64,000 nucleotides of DNA from Allobosea sp. GTDB taxonomy: Bacteria; Pseudomonadota; Alphaproteobacteria; Rhizobiales; Beijerinckiaceae. Made by a program: the position numbers and the translations under genes. Positions 7,571 through 14,608 of this stretch are shown here, in pieces; position 1 is the first letter of the stretch, and each line of letters starts with the position of its first letter. A model generated the notes under the pieces. The model did not search any database and was not told where the DNA came from. It worked only from the letters and a program-made list of their open reading frames with translations. The stretch lies in contig JAAEQB010000068.1 of NCBI GenBank assembly GCA_024231975.1, forward strand, positions 1 through 64,000, written 5' to 3'.

Positions 7571-9247
7571 TCAGTGAGCGGGAGCGGGCGCAAGGCCCGA
7601 TGAAGCGGAGGACGAGGCCGGGGCGTGATCGCCGCCGAGATAAGCCTCGCGGACGGCCGGATTCTCGCGCAGGTCGCCGGCCGAGCCTTCCATGGTGACG
7701 AGCCCATTGCGCAGCACATAGGCGCGGTCGACCAGTTCAAGCGCCTTGTTGGCGCTCTGCTCGACCATCAGGATGGTCAGCCCCTGCGATTTCCAGCGCG
7801 CCAGGATTTCGTAGACACGGTCGACCATCAGCGGCGACAGGCCCATGGACGGCTCGTCGATGCACAGGATCTGCGGCTTGCGCAGCCAAGCGCGCGCCAT
7901 GGCGACCATCTGCTGCTCGCCGCCCGAAAGCGTGCCTGCGAGCTGGTCGAGGCGCGTTCCGAGCCAGGGGAACTCAGCGACCGCCGCCTCGATGTCGCGC
8001 TCCAGCTGCTGGCGCGGCGTGTTGCGGCGGGCATAGGCGCCCATCAGCATGTTGTCGCGCACGGTCAGCTCGGCGAACATCCGTCGCCCTTCCGGGATCG
8101 AGGCGATGCCCTGGTCGATCACCTCGGCCGTGCTGCGCGCCCTCAGCGGCTCGCCGAAGAGCAGGATCTCGCCCTTGCGTGGCGTCACCAGGCGCAGCAC
8201 CGTCTTGATCGTGGTCGACTTGCCCGACGCATTGCCGCCGAGCACGGCGACGGCTTCGCCGCGGCCGACCTGCAGCGAGACGCCGAACAGCGCCTGGACA
8301 GGGCCATAGAAGATGTCGACGTTCCGAAGCTCGATCGCCGGGCTGTCCGGAGCGCCGGGCATCGGCACCTCCGGCTGGTGGTCGATATGGCCCTTGACCA
8401 CGGCATGGCTGCGAACGCTTCCGCCCTGGCCGAGATAGGCTTCCGCGACACCGGGGTCGGCAAAGGCGCGATCGGGCTCATCGTCGACGATGACCTTGCC
8501 CTGCGCGATGACGATGGTGCGCTGCGTCAGCTTGCGGACGATGTCGAGCTTGTGCTCGACCATGACGATCGCCATCGCCGGGAAGCGGCGCCTGACGTCG
8601 AGCAGGAGGTCGGCGAGCTCATGGCTCTCGGTCGGGTTCATTCCCGCGGTCGGCTCGTCGAGCAGGAGCAGGTCCGGTGCGGTCGCCAGCGCCCGCGCAA
8701 TGTCGAGCCGGCGGCGATTGGCATAGGAGAGGCTGTGCGTCGGCCGATCCCGGCGCGGCCAGAGCCGCTCGCCGAAGAGCTGGAGGATCTCCTCGACCTT
8801 CGCGTCCGCCTCGCGCGCCGCGGCGCGATAGCCGCCGAGGCCGAGGACGGCGCCGAGCGGCTCGGCAATCCGGCCGAAGCGGCTCGGCACCCGCCCGCCC
8901 CCGATCAGCGTCCGCTGCAGGCCGACCCGCACGCTTTCGGCGATCGTCAGGGCCGGGAAGACGCGACTGGTCTGGAAGGTCCGGGCGACGCCGAGCGCCG
9001 CGATATCCTCCGGCGCCCGCCCGTCGAGGCGCTCGCCGTTGAAGGCGATGCTGCCGCCGCTCGGCCGGACGAAGCCGGTGACGGTCTGGATCAGGGTCGA
9101 CTTGCCGGCGCCGTTGGGCCCGACGATCCCGACGAACTCGCCGGGCGCGACGGCAAGGTCGACGCCGCCGACCGCCTTGAGGCCGCCGAAGCTGACTTCC
9201 AATCCCGAGAGGACGAGCCCCTGAGCCGGATTGTGCATCCCGTGCAT
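7571..9247 (-). CDS. Fused LivG-LivF: two branched-chain-type ABC ATPases in one polypeptide
   Basis: 558 aa, about twice the length of a single Liv ATPase. Residues ~9-273 are LivG-like: Walker A GPNGAGKS (43-50), LLLLDEPTAGMNP as Walker B, and a family-atypical signature LSYANRRRLDIARAL. A Pro/Gly-rich linker follows. Residues ~304-545 are LivF-like: Walker A GGNASGKST, signature LSGGEQQMVAMARA, and ILCIDEPSMGLSP. The start ATG at 9247 overlaps the TGA of livHM by one base (TGATG), so translation is coupled; the open frame upstream to 9895 is antisense-like reading of livHM. The chain would supply both nucleotide-binding domains to the fused permease. The importer class (HAAT) carries amino acids, amides, urea and related compounds. 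Confidence 0.85.
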   Translation of the reverse strand: MHGMHNPAQGLVLSGLEVSFGGLKAVGGVDLAVAPGEFVGIVGPNGAGKSTLIQTVTGFVRPSGGSIAFNGERLDGRAPEDIAALGVARTFQTSRVFPALTIAESVRVGLQRTLIGGGRVPSRFGRIAEPLGAVLGLGGYRAAAREADAKVEEILQLFGERLWPRRDRPTHSLSYANRRRLDIARALATAPDLLLLDEPTAGMNPTESHELADLLLDVRRRFPAMAIVMVEHKLDIVRKLTQRTIVIAQGKVIVDDEPDRAFADPGVAEAYLGQGGSVRSHAVVKGHIDHQPEVPMPGAPDSPAIELRNVDIFYGPVQALFGVSLQVGRGEAVAVLGGNASGKSTTIKTVLRLVTPRKGEILLFGEPLRARSTAEVIDQGIASIPEGRRMFAELTVRDNMLMGAYARRNTPRQQLERDIEAAVAEFPWLGTRLDQLAGTLSGGEQQMVAMARAWLRKPQILCIDEPSMGLSPLMVDRVYEILARWKSQGLTILMVEQSANKALELVDRAYVLRNGLVTMEGSAGDLRENPAVREAYLGGDHAPASSSASSGLAPAPAH

Positions 9248-11121
9248 CAACGGACTCCTGCAATGCCCTGCGGCCGGAACCGCAGCGTGAGGTAGAGGAC
9301 CGCCCCGAACAGGATCATCCGGTACTCCGCCGCCTCGCGCAGGACCTCGGGCAGGACGATCAGCGCGGCGGCGCCGAGCAGTGCGCCTGTGAGGTTGCCG
9401 AGCCCGCCCAGCACGATGATCGCGACCATCAGGAAGGAGGTATCGAGCCGGAAGCTGTCGGGGCTGATGAAGCGCTGCAGGAAGGCGAAGAGCCCGCCCG
9501 CCAGGCCGGCACAGGCCCCGGCCAGCACGAAGGCGGTGACGAGATAGCGCCGGACCGGCAGGCCGGCGGCATGGGCCGCGACGCGATCCTCGCGGATGGC
9601 GCGCCAGCTCAGTCCGACCGGCGAGGCCAGCAGACGGCCGACCGCCAGGACGGCGAGGACGAGCAACGCCAGCGCCAGCCAATACTGCGCCGAGACCGAG
9701 ATCAGCGGCATATCCGGCAGGAAGGAGAGCGACGGGCGCGGAATGCCGAAGACGCCGTTGGGGCCACCGGTCACATCCGTCCAGTTGAGCAAGATCAGCC
9801 AGATCAGGACACCGACGGCGAGCGTCGCCAGCCCGACGACATGGCCGGTGAGGCCGGCGCAGACCAACCCGACCAGGCCGGCAAGCGCAGCGCAAAGCAG
9901 CGCGGCGGCGAGCAGGGCGAGATCGGCCGGCGCGCCTTGCTTGGCGGCCAGCGCCGCGACATAGGCGCCGACGCCGAAGAAGCCGGAGAAGCCGAGGAAC
10001 ATGATCCCGGCCGCGCCGGAGAGCATGGTGAGCCCGACGGCAAGCAGGGCGAAGATCGCAACCTGCAGGCCGACCTGGACGACATAGGCCGAGACCGGCA
10101 GGAAAGGCAGCATGAGGCAGCCCGCCACCGCCAGCGCCAGCAGCGGATAGGGAAGGTCGAACAGCCTGGTCTGCGGCAGCGGCTGGCCGCCCTGCCCGAT
10201 CAGGATGCTGGTCGAGGGCATCACGCCGGAAGCGCCGCGCGAGCCGCCGAGCGCGTCGAGCCGCTTGTCGCCGAGCAGGCCTTGCGGGCGGAAGGTCAGG
10301 ATCAGCAGCAGGATGCCGAAAGCGACCATGTCGCGGAAGCCTTCGCCGACATAGCCGACCGCGAGCGCCTCGAGCACGCCGAGCAGCAGGCCGCCGACGA
10401 CGGCGCCGGGAATGCTGGCGAGCCCGCCGAGCAGGGCCGCGGTGAAGCCCTTCAGGCCGAAGGGCACACCCATCTGCGGATAGACGGTCTGGTAGTACAT
10501 CGCGACCATCACGCCTGCGATCGCGGCGAGCGCGGCGCCAAGCCCGAAGGCGAGCAGGCGCAGCCGGTCGGTACGCACGCCCATCTGGCGCACGGCGTCC
10601 ATGTCCTGCGACATCGCCCTCAGCGCCCGGCCGGCCCAGCTGCGGGTCAGGAAGAGATAGAGACAGACCATCGCGGAGAGCGAGATGGCCAGGATCGCCG
10701 CATCCATGCCGGTGACGTAGGCGGCGCCGATCACCAGGCTGTAGCGCGAGAGCGGGTTCGGGAACGGATGCGCCTCCGGCGTCCAGATGATCTCAGCCGC
10801 CTGATCGAGCATGAAGGTGATCGCGAGGGTCGAGAGCAGCGGCGCGATCCAGGGGGCGTTCTCGAGCGGGCGCAGCGCCACCCGCTCGATCAGCATGCCG
10901 ACCGCGGTGGTGAGCGCGACCGAGGCGAGCGCCGCCACCGCGAGTGGCAGGCCGAGGCGCACGCAAGTATAGGCGAAGAAGGCGCCGAGCATCAGGAGCG
11001 AGCCCTGAGCGAAGTTGATCAGGTTGGTCACGCCGAAGATCAGCGAGAAGCCGATGGCGACGAGCGCGTACACGTTCCCGATCACCAGCCCGTTCAGGAC
11101 CTGGCTGAGGAATTCGACCAT
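9247..11121 (-). CDS. Fused LivH-LivM: both branched-chain-type ABC permeases in one polypeptide
   Basis: 624 aa. Residues 1-~285 match LivH (GNVYALVAIGFSLIFGVTN, NFAQGSLLMLGAF, ending in LTFRPQGLLGDK). After a ~25-residue hydrophilic linker, residues ~315-624 match LivM (LTMLSGAAGIMFLGFSGFFGVGAYVAAL, REDRVAAHAAGL coupling-helix region, ending in LRFRPQGIAGVR). About 16-18 membrane segments are expected. The single reading frame is uninterrupted, so this is a true fusion and not two adjacent ORFs. It sits between livK and the fused ATPase gene and should form the complete transmembrane pathway of one importer. Confidence 0.87.
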   Translation of the reverse strand: MVEFLSQVLNGLVIGNVYALVAIGFSLIFGVTNLINFAQGSLLMLGAFFAYTCVRLGLPLAVAALASVALTTAVGMLIERVALRPLENAPWIAPLLSTLAITFMLDQAAEIIWTPEAHPFPNPLSRYSLVIGAAYVTGMDAAILAISLSAMVCLYLFLTRSWAGRALRAMSQDMDAVRQMGVRTDRLRLLAFGLGAALAAIAGVMVAMYYQTVYPQMGVPFGLKGFTAALLGGLASIPGAVVGGLLLGVLEALAVGYVGEGFRDMVAFGILLLILTFRPQGLLGDKRLDALGGSRGASGVMPSTSILIGQGGQPLPQTRLFDLPYPLLALAVAGCLMLPFLPVSAYVVQVGLQVAIFALLAVGLTMLSGAAGIMFLGFSGFFGVGAYVAALAAKQGAPADLALLAAALLCAALAGLVGLVCAGLTGHVVGLATLAVGVLIWLILLNWTDVTGGPNGVFGIPRPSLSFLPDMPLISVSAQYWLALALLVLAVLAVGRLLASPVGLSWRAIREDRVAAHAAGLPVRRYLVTAFVLAGACAGLAGGLFAFLQRFISPDSFRLDTSFLMVAIIVLGGLGNLTGALLGAAALIVLPEVLREAAEYRMILFGAVLYLTLRFRPQGIAGVR

Positions 11122-11166
11122 GATTGCGGCATCCCTTCCGAGGCCGGGCCCCGTTGACGGCTCGTC

Positions 11167-12297
11167 TCAGTTGAAGGGCTCGTAGCCCCTGCCCTTGACG
11201 ACGATGTAGTTGATCTGCCGCTCGCCGAGATCGCCCGAGCCCTCGTATTTCAGGCTGCCGCTGACGCCCTTGAGCGGCGGTGCCGCCGCGATCTGGTCGC
11301 GGATCGCCTGCCGGGTGATCGGCTTGCCGGCTGCCGCCAGATCCTTCATCGCGCTGGTGACGATCAGCATCGCGTCCCAGGTGAAGGCCGAATAATAATT
11401 CGGCTCCTTGCCGAACTTCGCCTCATAGGCCTTGGTGAACTTCACCGCCTCGGGCGCCGAGGCGAGGAACGGCGTCGGCATCACCACGCCCTCGGCGGCG
11501 CCGGCGGCGAGCTCGATGAACTTGGGATCGTTGAGCGTGTCGGTGCCGGCGACCTTCAGGCTCGGATCGGCCTGGCGCAGCTGCTGCATGAACAGCGCCG
11601 ACTCCGCGTAATGGCTGACGAGGAAGACGCCGTCCGGCGCGGCCGCCTTGATCTTGGTGATCAGCGGGCGGAAGTCGCGCGTCTCCGGAATCATCGCCTC
11701 CGAGAGCACGACTTCGGCGCCGAGCTCCTTCAGGCGCTTGCTCATCATGGTGTTGGTCACCATGCCCCAATCGTCCTTGAAGTAGACGATCGCGATCTTC
11801 TTCATGCCGAGCTTCTTCATCAGCATGTCGACATGCGGCTGCACCATCGACGCATGGGTCGGCGTGGTGCGGAACTGGTAGGGGCTGATCTTGACGTAGT
11901 CCGGATGGCCAGCTGTGGGCGCGACCTGCGCCAGCTTGGCTTCCGCCAGGATCGGCCCTGCCGCCATCGACTCCGTCGAGGTCTGGCCGCCGACCACGGC
12001 GAGCACCGCCGGGTCCTGCGCAAACTTCTGGGCGAGCGTCGCCGCCTCTCGTGGATTGCCGCGCGTGTCCTCGACCCTGATCTCGACCGGACGGCCGGCG
12101 ATGCCGCCAGCCTGGTTGAGCTCGTCGGCGAACATGCCCGCCGCCTCCTTAAAGCGGGCGCCGAGCGCGGAGCGCTCGCCCGACATCGGCCCGAACAGCC
12201 CGATGACGATCGGCTCTGCCGCATTCGCCGCGACATGCGCCCCCGCACTCAGCGCGACCGCCATGGCCGCGCCGATGAAGAACCCGGAACCCTTCAT
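11167..12297 (-). CDS. Periplasmic binding protein of the Liv-type importer
   Basis: 376 aa, type I periplasmic binding fold (LivK-like). A signal peptide (FFIGAAMAVALSAGAHVAANA) precedes EPIVIGLFGPMSGERSALG, typical of the family; GQTSTESMAAGPILAEAKLAQVAPTAG forms the hinge and ligand region. Start ATG at 12297 has GGGAGGGG 5-6 nt upstream. It is the first gene of the minus-strand operon livK, livHM, livGF, hyuA, hyuB and will set substrate choice. The ligand is unknown; hydrolysis by HyuAB downstream hints at a cyclic amide or amino-acid derivative. Confidence 0.88.
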   Translation of the reverse strand: MKGSGFFIGAAMAVALSAGAHVAANAAEPIVIGLFGPMSGERSALGARFKEAAGMFADELNQAGGIAGRPVEIRVEDTRGNPREAATLAQKFAQDPAVLAVVGGQTSTESMAAGPILAEAKLAQVAPTAGHPDYVKISPYQFRTTPTHASMVQPHVDMLMKKLGMKKIAIVYFKDDWGMVTNTMMSKRLKELGAEVVLSEAMIPETRDFRPLITKIKAAAPDGVFLVSHYAESALFMQQLRQADPSLKVAGTDTLNDPKFIELAAGAAEGVVMPTPFLASAPEAVKFTKAYEAKFGKEPNYYSAFTWDAMLIVTSAMKDLAAAGKPITRQAIRDQIAAAPPLKGVSGSLKYEGSGDLGERQINYIVVKGRGYEPFN

Positions 12298-12334
12298 GTG
12301 ACCCCTCCCAGGGTGATGTGAGCCATCGACAGAA

Positions 12335-12351
12335 AGTTTATTGACTAAACT
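12335..12351. promoter_or_regulatory. Inverted repeat AGTTTA-N5-TAAACT, possible operator
   Basis: AGTTTA (12335-12340) and TAAACT (12346-12351) flank TTGAC, 38 nt upstream of livK. The right half GACTAAAC resembles the ACTAAA cores at 12447-12460 and 12562-12573. Candidate site for the HTH protein encoded next door. Confidence 0.35.
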
Positions 12352-12426
12352 CTTCCCGCGGCAAGCGGAAAAATCGACCAGAACCCCTCACCTCCCTCAT
12401 GGTGCGCCAGAAAATCTATTTATCTA

Positions 12427-12460
12427 TTTGAAAATAAACGATAATTTTTGAAACTAAAAT
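12427..12460 (+). promoter_or_regulatory. Two direct repeats spaced 20 bp, possible operator
   Basis: TTTGAAAATAAACG (12427-12440) and TTTGAAACTAAAAT (12447-12460) start exactly 20 bp apart, that is two helical turns on the same DNA face. A third related sequence, TTTCAACTAAAC, lies at 12562-12573 near the HTH gene start. Confidence 0.4.
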
Positions 12461-12597
12461 CACCACCATAACTGCATCGCCTACCACACAGCTGCAAAAA
12501 CGGGCCCGTCAGCTTAATTTTCGGACACACACCTGTCGCTTCCAGATACCCACTTCGCCGCTTTCAACTAAACATTTCGCTTGATCGGCGCAGGAGA

Positions 12598-13092
12598 ATG
12601 ACGTTTGGTCGAGACATGACGAAACCCCGGAAAGCGGCCGCTTCGACGGCCAGAGATTTCGAGCTGTTCGACGAGCTGATGCCCGTCCGGCGCTACAAGC
12701 TGCTGCTTCAGACCTTCCTGAAGCGGCGCGGCTCCGGGGTGCGGCAGACGATCGCCGAGTCGCTCGGCCATACCCGCAGCTTCGTGACGCAGATCACCAG
12801 CCCGGCCTACGACCTCGCGATTCCGAGCGGCCAGATCCGGCCCATCGTGAAGCTGGCGGAGCTGACGACGGAGGAGGAGCGGATCTTCCTGGAAGCCTAT
12901 GTCGAGGCTCATCCGGAGCGCGCGGGCGAGGTCTATGCCCCCACCCATCGCTCCCTCAGCATTGCGCTGCCCGATCTCGGCGACCCGGCCGCACAGACGC
13001 GCCTGGAGACCCTGATCCGCCGCCTCGCCGAGAGCGCGATCGAGAGCTTTGTCGACGAAGCCCGCCTCCAGCAGACCGGCCGGGCCGCATGA
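12598..13092 (+). CDS. Putative HTH transcriptional regulator of the DUF1028-kinase operon
   Basis: 164 aa. Family not firmly recognised. Residues ~45-70 (GVRQTIAESLGHTRSFVTQI) look like a Cro/CI-type helix-turn-helix. The rest is acidic and helical, without an obvious ligand domain. AGGAGA abuts the ATG at 12598; an in-frame ATG at 12616 may be the true start, since the Shine-Dalgarno spacing at 12598 is too short. It overlaps the first DUF1028 gene by 4 nt (ATGA), so it is co-translated with it. Being first in the operon and next to the AT-rich repeat region, it is likely an autoregulator that may also control the divergent livK operon (inference). Confidence 0.6.
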   Translation: MTFGRDMTKPRKAAASTARDFELFDELMPVRRYKLLLQTFLKRRGSGVRQTIAESLGHTRSFVTQITSPAYDLAIPSGQIRPIVKLAELTTEEERIFLEAYVEAHPERAGEVYAPTHRSLSIALPDLGDPAAQTRLETLIRRLAESAIESFVDEARLQQTGRAA

Positions 13093-13790
13093 ACATCGAT
13101 CTCACCCACAGGGGCACGATGCTCAGCGTGCTCGCGCGCGATCCGGGCGACGGCACGCTCGGCATCGCGCTGGCGTCGAGCTCGATCGCGATCGGCTCGC
13201 GCTGCCCGCATCTGGAAACGGGGCGCGCGGCGATTGCGAGCCAGGGCTTCACCAATCTCAAGGTCGGGCCGCTGGCGCTCGACCTCGTCCGTTGCGGGCT
13301 GACGGCGGCCGAAGTGCTGGAGGCGCTACGCCAGCACGATCGCTGGCTCGACTACCGCCAGATCGGCATCCTGACCGCTGACGGGCAGATCGGCGCGCAT
13401 ACGGGCAGCCAGGCGACCAGTTGGGCCGGGCACCGCATCAGCGAGAACCTGCTTTGCCTCGGCAACGGGCTCGCGCCCGGTGAGGCGGCGCTCGACGCCC
13501 TGGCCGAAGGCTTTGCCAATGGACCGCCGGGAACGCCGATGGCCGATCGCATGCTGACCGGGCTGGAGAATGCCGCACGCCTGCTCGACGGCAGCTTCCC
13601 GATCAACTCCGCCTCGCTCCTGGTGCGTTCGCCCGGTGCGGAGAGCCAGATCGACTTGCGCGTCGATCTGCCGAGCCGCCCGGTCGAGGCCGGGGGCGAC
13701 GCGCTGGCCGATCTGCGCCGCCTCTACGACGAATATCTGCCGCTGGTCGACATCTACGCCGCCCGCTCGGTGGCACCGCGCGCCTTCTGA
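13089..13790 (+). CDS. DUF1028 family protein (first of tandem pair)
   Basis: 233 aa. DUF1028 belongs to the Ntn-hydrolase fold superfamily; biochemical function is not established. Conserved features: LGIALASSSIAIGSRCPH, ASQGFTN, WLDYRQIGILTADGQIGAHTG, CLGNGLAPGEA and the C-terminal IDLRVDLPSRPVEAGGDALADLRRLYDEY. Start ATG overlaps the preceding stop (ATGA). Compared with the second copy (which begins MTFTIVAR) this protein has a ten-residue N-terminal extension, and the position of the second copy's Thr2 is occupied by Met (MLSVLAR). If Thr2 is the nucleophile after Met removal, this copy may be inactive or differently processed. Confidence 0.8.
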   Translation: MNIDLTHRGTMLSVLARDPGDGTLGIALASSSIAIGSRCPHLETGRAAIASQGFTNLKVGPLALDLVRCGLTAAEVLEALRQHDRWLDYRQIGILTADGQIGAHTGSQATSWAGHRISENLLCLGNGLAPGEAALDALAEGFANGPPGTPMADRMLTGLENAARLLDGSFPINSASLLVRSPGAESQIDLRVDLPSRPVEAGGDALADLRRLYDEYLPLVDIYAARSVAPRAF

Positions 13791-13812
13791 CCTCAGCCGG
13801 GAGACTGAAAGC

Positions 13813-14547
13813 ATGACCTTCACCATCGTTGCCCGTTGCCCGCAGACCCAACTGCTCGGGGTCTGCCTCGCCACCAGCCCGCTCGGCGTGGCCTCGCGCT
13901 GCCCGCATGTGCGCGGCGGCGTCGCGGCGATCTCCTCGCAATGCCATTCGGATTGGCGTCACGGACTGGTCGGCCTCGAGCTCGCCGCCAAGGGCTGGTC
14001 TCCCGAGGAGATCCTGGGCGCCTTGAAGCAGAAGGACCCCTTCTTCGATTACCGCCAGATCGGCATCGTCACGGCCGATGGCCGGGCCGCGGCGCACAGC
14101 CCACGGAAAGGAAAGGCCTATACCGGCCATCGCGTCGGCGAGGGATTCGTCGCGATGGGCAACGGCTTGGCCGGCCCCGAGGTCGTGGAAGCCATCCACC
14201 ACGCCTTCGCCACGAACGCGTCTCTCCCGTTCCTCGAAAGGCTGGTGCAGGCCATCGAGGCCGGCGCGGCGGCGGGTGGTGAGCCGATCGGGCATGCTTC
14301 CGCCGGTCTCATCGCTTGCGCCCCCCATGTCGAGCGACCGTTGATCGACCTGCGGATCGACATGGCCAATCCGCTGCCGGCGGAGGGGGGCGACGCGGTG
14401 CGCGACCTGCGGCGTGTCTTCGACGCCTACCAGCCGCTCGTACCCTATTACGCCGACTACTGGCTCGACCATCCCGATGTCTCGGCCGCGCAATATCTCG
14501 ACATGGCGGCTTCCCGCAACGCTGCCATCACGGCAGGATCGCAGTGA
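13813..14547 (+). CDS. DUF1028 family protein (second of tandem pair)
   Basis: 244 aa, beginning MTFTIVARCPQTQLLGVCLATSPLGVASRCPH, the canonical DUF1028 N-terminus with Thr2 available as N-terminal nucleophile. DYRQIGIVTADGRAAAHSP and VAMGNGLAGPEV match the first copy, so the pair arose by duplication and diverged. GGGAGA lies 7-8 nt before the ATG at 13813; an in-frame extension to 13570 overlaps the first copy in another frame and is rejected. The next gene is a dihydroxyacetone-type kinase 61 nt downstream. A role in hydrolysing an imported amide or peptide-like compound is inference from fold and context. Confidence 0.85.
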   Translation: MTFTIVARCPQTQLLGVCLATSPLGVASRCPHVRGGVAAISSQCHSDWRHGLVGLELAAKGWSPEEILGALKQKDPFFDYRQIGIVTADGRAAAHSPRKGKAYTGHRVGEGFVAMGNGLAGPEVVEAIHHAFATNASLPFLERLVQAIEAGAAAGGEPIGHASAGLIACAPHVERPLIDLRIDMANPLPAEGGDAVRDLRRVFDAYQPLVPYYADYWLDHPDVSAAQYLDMAASRNAAITAGSQ

Positions 14548-14608
14548 CATCCGGAATCGCTGCCCACGACGGCAGCTGACGACCGAGACGGCCGCACGGG
14601 AGGATATC

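Larger units (their letters stand above)
12298..12597. promoter_or_regulatory. AT-rich divergent control region between livK and the HTH gene
   Basis: About 300 bp with no gene, much richer in A+T than its surroundings, especially 12405-12460. It should hold the promoters of the livK operon (minus) and the HTH-DUF1028-kinase operon (plus). It contains repeated TTTnAAnCTAAA-type motifs listed separately. Confidence 0.55.

Noticed and set aside
3701..7603. Plus-strand frame of 1300 codons
   Set aside because: Exactly antisense to hyuB and hyuA with Arg/His-rich composition; a typical shadow in high-GC DNA.
9571..11157. Long plus-strand frame
   Set aside because: Antisense to livHM; rich in Gln, Arg and Asp, no recognisable motifs.
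12298..12597. Phage or transposon remnant in the AT-rich stretch
   Set aside because: No coding remnants or terminal repeats; AT-richness fits a control region.
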